From Fragum whitleyi (Eukaryota; Mollusca; Bivalvia; Cardiida; Cardiidae), in the NCBI GenBank assembly GCA_948146395.1, contig OX411543.1:36165058-36229057 (forward strand): a stretch of 64,000 nucleotides of DNA, written 5' to 3'. Position 1 is the first letter of the stretch. The number at the start of each line of letters is the position of its first letter. The notes below the pieces were generated by a model, which worked only from the letters and a program-made list of their open reading frames with translations, was not told where the DNA came from and made no database searches. Made by a program: the position numbers and the translations under genes. Below are positions 61,401 to 64,000 of this stretch, piece after piece.

Positions 61401-63523
61401 GACTGAAAAGATTGTTCGTTCAATAACTCTATGAAAAAAAGTAGCTCTCTTAATTTCATAATTGAAAAACACCATCTTCTTTTAAGATAATCTTGAACAA
61501 ATTTTAGCTTGGAGAATACCCGAGGTATTGCTATTTACTTGGCGTCTCCGTTATCCTCGTTAGAAAACCTTGACTTTTTTGTGATATCTCAGATTCAAAT
61601 CAAGGCATTCACTTGAAAAGCACACGTGGTCACTATCAAAAGAACGACCTTTATTATCTAGGGGGATAATTTAGGACGCATTTTGTGCAAATTGAGCTTA
61701 GGCACCCGTAGGCGGTGCTCTTAATTAAAAGAAACTGTCATATAGGCTAGATAATATTGTGGAAAAGCGAGAATTTACCTGTTACGAGCAATCTATTCTT
61801 CTTCCACAATATTATTCCACATAACATAATAGAAAATTAGAAACAGAAACAGAAACCTGAAGGGATTGAACATTAAAAGTATAATTGTGTTATTTCTGTA
61901 GGAACAAGACAGAGTGATAAGTTATTGTATAGATCTATACCAGAAATATCGTCTGACAATAAATATAGTTTGTGTTGGAGATTCAAATGGGGTAACTATC
62001 ATTAAGTCTGTAATTTTTTATATGATTTTCTGTCTAGAGCACTGTCGTATTTTGATATGTGGAAATTTCATTAACTTGAAACTATTCCTTTTCTGAAAGC
62101 AAAATCGTATTAATGCAATGAATTTATTGACAGTAAATGTTGAGATCATTTACATTGATACAGTATTACAGTATGCACAATCGCTTTTCTCTGCTTAATT
62201 TAAAGATTTCGTAGATGACATTGAAAAGACAATGAAATTTGAAAAGAAACTAGCCTTTGTGGTAGAATAATTTTATTTCATTTTTATTTTTCCCACAATA
62301 TTTTCTACAGTAAAGTAAGAATTGTGAAAAAGGAAAGATTTTAATCAAAGATGTATTAACAAAAAAGTCCTTCTTTAAGTCATTTTTAGAATCCATCACA
62401 AAGAATACTGGTGGTAAATTGTTTTTGGTTGAAACAGAAGAGGACGAAAATCAAAAGGTAGTAAAACTGCACATCTGAATTAGTCAACTGTTCGGTTGAT
62501 CTTGCTTACTGTCCACCTAATAATTTTTACCCGCCACTCAAAAAGGAACAATCGAGGCACTTCGTTAGATGAATAATTAAAAAAGAAGAGATTGGTTCTA
62601 GTACAGGTCAATCAGAGATTGTTCTTAAAAAAATTCTTTTGCGTGCAGGAAGAATGATAATTCTTGATATGAAAATACAGCAAAGGGCGAAAAGTTTCGA
62701 CTCAAGTCAGCATGCGCAGTCAGCGCAGACTGACTAGGATGGACACTTTACGTACTGCCCAGAAGGGTCACAGCTATGCAGTTTTGCTTTTTCATTCAGT
62801 GACCATTCCATATACAAAATACCGAATGTTTCGACAAACAATCTTTATTAAGTATATTTTTTGTTTGATTTCGTTAGAATTGTCTTATTTAGATGATTCT
62901 AATAAGTTAATTGAACATGAAATTATTTATTAAATTTGGTAATTTATTTCCTATTCATTTTTGGAGGACACTGTTTTCAACGTTTACCAGTGTTATCAGT
63001 CGTGAAAAAGTCAGGTTAGACGATTACAGGGACGCAAAAATGTAGTAGATGTACCCAATTAGGTTCAACTTACGAATTCCATGACTTCCTTCGCCGGAAA
63101 TTTTCATAAATGGCTAATGTAAAAATTCAATATAATTTTCACATATTCGGACTGATACTATGATTATAAGTAGACTTGTTTAAGTCGGAAATTAAACTAG
63201 TTGCTAAAATACTTTTTTTTTCATTTTTTAAATGTTTGAAATACTATTTCCTCTTTTCATAATCGCGAACATAAAGCAAGGGGTGGCCATATCTCTATGG
63301 TAAACATATTCTCTTTGTACACTTTGTATACTTCTAGGACGAGGATGAACCAAATGAGGAGGCCGCCAATAAGTTAGAAGATAGCTTAGAATTCGAAGAT
63401 GAAGCATTTTCAAAAGATGTAAACTATTTACCAATTCTTGTATTGTTATACCCAAAAGAGTTGTCCAATATTAGTATTGAAGCTGTCCTAAGTCTGGATC
63501 TAATTCAGATTCATGAAAATTGA
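52417..63523 (+). CDS. VWA-domain protein with coiled-coil N-terminus, ten exons
   Basis: Exons: 52417-52434, 53438-53537, 55576-56552 (or to 56469 plus a small exon 56596/56599-56639), 57272-57491, 57996-58118, 59641-59721, 60983-61101, 61902-61991, 62380-62457 and 63338-63523. The first route gives 1,992 nt (663 residues). Order of parts: MASEST; a basic helical segment (DILKSRREILALLKKIQERK); about 300 polar, disordered residues; then a VWA fold with the MIDAS signature (VICLDVSASMNG, the threonine-equivalent loop RPGGPSPLFAGL, IYLVTDGRVTPSE), INIVCVGDSNG, and an acidic C-terminus. No signal peptide or membrane segment, so an intracellular protein is likely. I do not recognise a named family; function is unknown. 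ISRE-like promoter motifs hint at regulated expression. Confidence 0.82.
53083..53248. mobile_element. Hairpin element, family H, copy 3
   Basis: GAGAGTATTTGTTGATTTC at the left, CATACCCACTCGAAATCAA and AATTATCCTCTCC at the right, with AAACCTAATCACACAATATG inside. Confidence 0.6.
53255..53416. mobile_element. Hairpin MITE, family B, copy 3
   Basis: TGAGGTGGCGGACCCTTAAT at the left mirrors ATTACGGGTCCACTACCTTA at the right. CCTAATGAAAACCATTAGG is the loop palindrome. Confidence 0.85.
53438..53537 (+). CDS. VWA gene exon 2 (basic coiled coil)
   Basis: Acceptor CTTTCTATAG|AAA; donor GAAG|GTAATC; phase 0 in, 1 out. The 33 residues (KAAFEDILKSRREILALL, KKIQERKKQQAAQFE) form a charged amphipathic helix. 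Confidence 0.85.
54099..55344. mobile_element. Family C MITE split by a LINE insertion
   Basis: The left part is 54099-54314, starting GGGGCCCGTTTTACTAGAC. The right part is 55318-55344, ending AAGATATGTAGTAAAACAGG plus CCCC. Removing the insert restores the order seen at 60161-60402. ATGAT occurs at both junctions (54310-54314, 55313-55317). Confidence 0.88.
54315..55312 (-). mobile_element. 5'-truncated LINE, reverse transcriptase C-terminal part
   Basis: The minus frame from about 55312 to TAG at 54550 encodes the C-terminal part of a LINE ORF2: NRILGVHVDKHLSWNVHIEK, ILPIFDYCCTIWW, LSVLQKRTARGILGA and WNEIPISIRDANSLSSFKNQ. The conserved catalytic core is absent because of truncation. The 3' UTR ends in ATTATTATT-type repeats on the minus strand. 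This is a different LINE family from that at 21741-26625. Confidence 0.88.
55576..56552 (+). CDS. VWA gene exon 3 (disordered region)
   Basis: Acceptor TAAATTTCAG|GAC fits the phase of exon 2 and opens 325 codons of polar, Asn/Ser/Lys/Glu-rich sequence (LHDENESNTSGVGSSAL, ENKSKQNEFVNRKEATEKDG). There is little hydrophobic core except a late stretch (KHYFLFSSVILHLKQTEYF). The donor CACCG|GTAACT (ends 56552) is phase 0 and joins exon 4. A stronger donor, GCAA|GTAAGC, ends the exon at 56469 in phase 1 and would need a small extra exon. Confidence 0.75.
56596..56639 (+). CDS. Possible alternative small exon of the VWA gene
   Basis: After acceptor ATTCAG (56596) or CAG (56599) it reads EVGQILYTKIAYDK to donor AAG|GTAGAA. 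The phase is 1 in and 0 out, exactly what a 56469 donor and the 57272 acceptor need. The polypyrimidine tract is poor. Confidence 0.35.
56640..57271. other. VWA gene intron 3
   Basis: It contains a family F type hairpin (56930-57060). No other exon. Confidence 0.75.
56930..57060. mobile_element. Hairpin element, family F-like, copy 4
   Basis: AAGCGCTTTCGAAATGATAC plus CTCGCTTTGCACGT mirrors ACGTGCAAAGCGGGGTATCA plus TCTCAAAGCGCTTGCG, with CCTGCATTCAGGATG and CATCCCGAACACAGG outside. Confidence 0.8.
57272..57491 (+). CDS. VWA gene exon 4 (first MIDAS motif)
   Basis: Acceptor GTAGACTTAG|ATT is the only AG that leaves the frame open; donor GCCG|GTAAGA, phase 1. It encodes RRVIVQIERWSDLANDEMRR and VICLDVSASMNGESFAMAK, with the DxSxS metal site. 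Confidence 0.9.
57492..57995. other. VWA gene intron 4
   Basis: Begins with a family A fragment (57505-57533, GAGCCTGTCTGTGAGATTTC) 13 bases after the donor. Otherwise AT-rich, no exon. Confidence 0.7.
57996..58118 (+). CDS. VWA gene exon 5
   Basis: Acceptor TTTTCATCAG|AA; donor CTTG|GTAAGC; phase 1 in, 1 out. The peptide HVSLVTFGKQTKVQIHLTYE is a typical central VWA strand pair. Confidence 0.9.
58131..58252. mobile_element. Hairpin element, family F, copy 5
   Basis: CCTGCGTTCAGGACGACAAA plus ACGGTGCAAACC at the left mirrors ACGTTTTGTCATCCTGAAAG plus CAGG at the right. GTTATACCCTGC and GTGGTATAAT form the inner stem. Confidence 0.8.
59445..59617. mobile_element. Hairpin MITE, family B, copy 4
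   Basis: GAGGTAGTGGGCCCGTATAA at the left mirrors TATTATGTGTCTACTTCATT at the right. CCTAATGATTTTCATTAG is at the centre, and a 13-G run interrupts the left arm. Confidence 0.8.
59641..59721 (+). CDS. VWA gene exon 6
   Basis: Acceptor TTATTCCCACAG|AT; donor AAAAG|GTAATT; phases 1 in and out. It encodes SLRPGGPSPLFAGLKMCMAA, the VWA loop that carries the third MIDAS residue (here Ser in place of the usual Thr). Confidence 0.9.
59815..59837 (+). other. Potential G-quadruplex
   Basis: Four G runs (GGGGG, GGG, GGGG, GGG) separated by loops of one to four bases, GGGGGAGGAGGGTGGGG and then AGAGGG. Confidence 0.5.
60161..60402. mobile_element. Hairpin MITE, family C, copy 4
   Basis: GGGCCTCGTTTTACTAAACA plus TCTTACGATA at the left; TTATCTTAGGATGTTAAG plus TTAAACAGGCCCC at the right. 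Interior CGTACCTGGTATGGTG and GATGATGCATGACAGAATTC. Confidence 0.85.
60595..60671. repeat. Long palindrome
   Basis: AAATAACGACTGAAAAATCT plus AAATTTTTGAGAATGA mirrors TCATTCTCAAAAATTAAGAT plus TTTTCAGCCGTTATTT with a loop of about three bases, roughly 36 paired bases. Confidence 0.85.
60983..61101 (+). CDS. VWA gene exon 7
   Basis: Acceptor TCTTTTTACAG|TT; donor GGAAA|GTAGGT, phase 0 out. It encodes SHAKIYLVTDGRVTPSEF, with the conserved Asp of the VWA metal site. Confidence 0.9.
61102..61901. other. VWA gene intron 7
   Basis: A dispersed repeat (61505-61725, related to 35039-35300) and a family E stem fragment (61750-61815) are present. No exon. Confidence 0.65.
61902..61991 (+). CDS. VWA gene exon 8
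   Basis: Acceptor TTATTTCTGTAG|GAA; donor ATGGG|GTAACT, phase 0. It encodes EQDRVISYCIDLYQKYRLTI followed by NIVCVGDSNG. The GTAACT donor here supports the same hexamer as donor of exon 3. Confidence 0.85.
62380..62457 (+). CDS. VWA gene exon 9
   Basis: Encodes SFLESITKNTGGKLFLVETE and EDENQK, the usual last VWA helix and strand. The acceptor that keeps phase is TCCTTCTTTAAG, an AAG site. The better-looking TTTTTAG ten bases later would put the frame out of phase. Donor AAAAG|GTAGTA. Confidence 0.8.
62458..63337. other. VWA gene intron 9
   Basis: A family G fragment lies at 62690-62775 (GCATGCGCAGTCAGCGCAGA). Otherwise AT-rich with no exon. Confidence 0.65.
63338..63523 (+). CDS. VWA gene exon 10 and stop
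   Basis: Acceptor GTATACTTCTAG|GAC, phase 0. It encodes an acidic stretch (DEDEPNEEAANKLEDSLEFE), then VNYLPILVLLYPKELSNISI, and stops at TGA 63521-63523. Confidence 0.88.
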   Translation, partial: DEDEPNEEAANKLEDSLEFEDEAFSKDVNYLPILVLLYPKELSNISIEAVLSLDLIQIHEN

Positions 63524-63817
63524 AGTTATAAACCACTTCCATAAAATCCTTCAGTAGAATAACACAGAGGAAACCACCTTTCTTATAAAAATGGAATTCT
63601 CCTCTCTTTTTTTAAACTTTTTTTTATACTCTTTATGACGTTTAAATCTTTATTGTTGATAATTCATTGAAGAACGAGAAGTTTCATAGTTAAATTGGCA
63701 AAATCAACCACAATTTGCTATCAGACTGCAAACTACTCTTCCAAACCAGGTGATTAACTCTTATTTACCCATTGTTTAGACACACCAGATACATGTGCTA
63801 TTATTGCGTATGTTATA

Positions 63818-64000
63818 AAATATGACCCGTCAAAAAGGGACCACATGGGAAGTGCGTAAATTGTCGACCCTAGTCAGACTGCGCGTACTGCGCAGACTGA
63901 CTAGGGTCGAATCTTTCAAGTTTCGCTAATTTTCTGAATGTAGAATGATCATTTTACCTTTCTATGAACGATTCTTCGAAATGCGACCTTTGGTTGGCCT
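63818..64000. mobile_element. Family G element, truncated by the window end
   Basis: ATGACCCGTCAAAAAGGGAC is followed by the stem CGACCCTAGTCAGACTGCGC / GCGCAGACTGACTAGGGTCG, then AGAATGATCATTTTACCTTT. It continues past position 64000. Confidence 0.75.

Overview
The window is animal nuclear DNA: AT-rich, intron-rich and packed with dispersed repeats. No bacterial-style gene packing or operon is visible. The repeat vocabulary (tRNA-headed SINEs, many short hairpin-forming terminal-inverted-repeat elements, long repeats with period-170-180 internal units, TCCG/TCTG runs, a LINE whose ORF1 starts with a 2A-like peptide) is what I associate with marine molluscs, most likely a bivalve such as a clam. 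The species is inference.

Three host genes can be assembled by following splice sites and codon phase. (1) Plus strand, 5328-27957: nine coding exons of AAGAB (alpha- and gamma-adaptin-binding protein p34), complete from ATG to stop, about 363 residues, all phases consistent. (2) Minus strand, 43748 down to 36208: six exons of TDP2 (tyrosyl-DNA phosphodiesterase 2), with the whole catalytic exonuclease/endonuclease/phosphatase fold. The exon(s) with the start codon and UBA domain were not found. (3) Plus strand, 52417-63523: ten exons of an unnamed gene for a protein with a short basic coiled-coil N-terminus, a long disordered region and a von Willebrand factor A (VWA) domain with a MIDAS motif. 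AAGAB and TDP2 converge across about 8 kb of repeats (27958-36207). TDP2 and the VWA gene diverge across about 8.7 kb (43749-52416).

Mobile DNA fills the rest. AAGAB intron 8 holds an almost intact APE-type LINE (about 21741-26625) in the same orientation. AAGAB intron 7 holds a 2.75-kb structure (17783-20537) of about 375-bp units, each with a GC-rich palindrome built from two alternating words, and bounded by short inverted repeats. At least seven families of hairpin-forming short elements recur across the window. In the VWA gene several sit within 10-25 bases of splice sites, and one was split by a later 5'-truncated LINE insertion that left a clear 5-bp target duplication. A 57-61-bp minisatellite (44511-45465), a perfect-looking 142-bp tandem duplication (35224-35507) and other local tandem arrays complete the picture.

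The items most worth a second look are the 2A-bearing LINE, whose ORF1 and ORF2 lie in one frame separated only by amber codons; the palindrome-word array; the VWA gene, which has two ISRE-like motifs just before its start codon; and repeated element insertion next to its splice sites.
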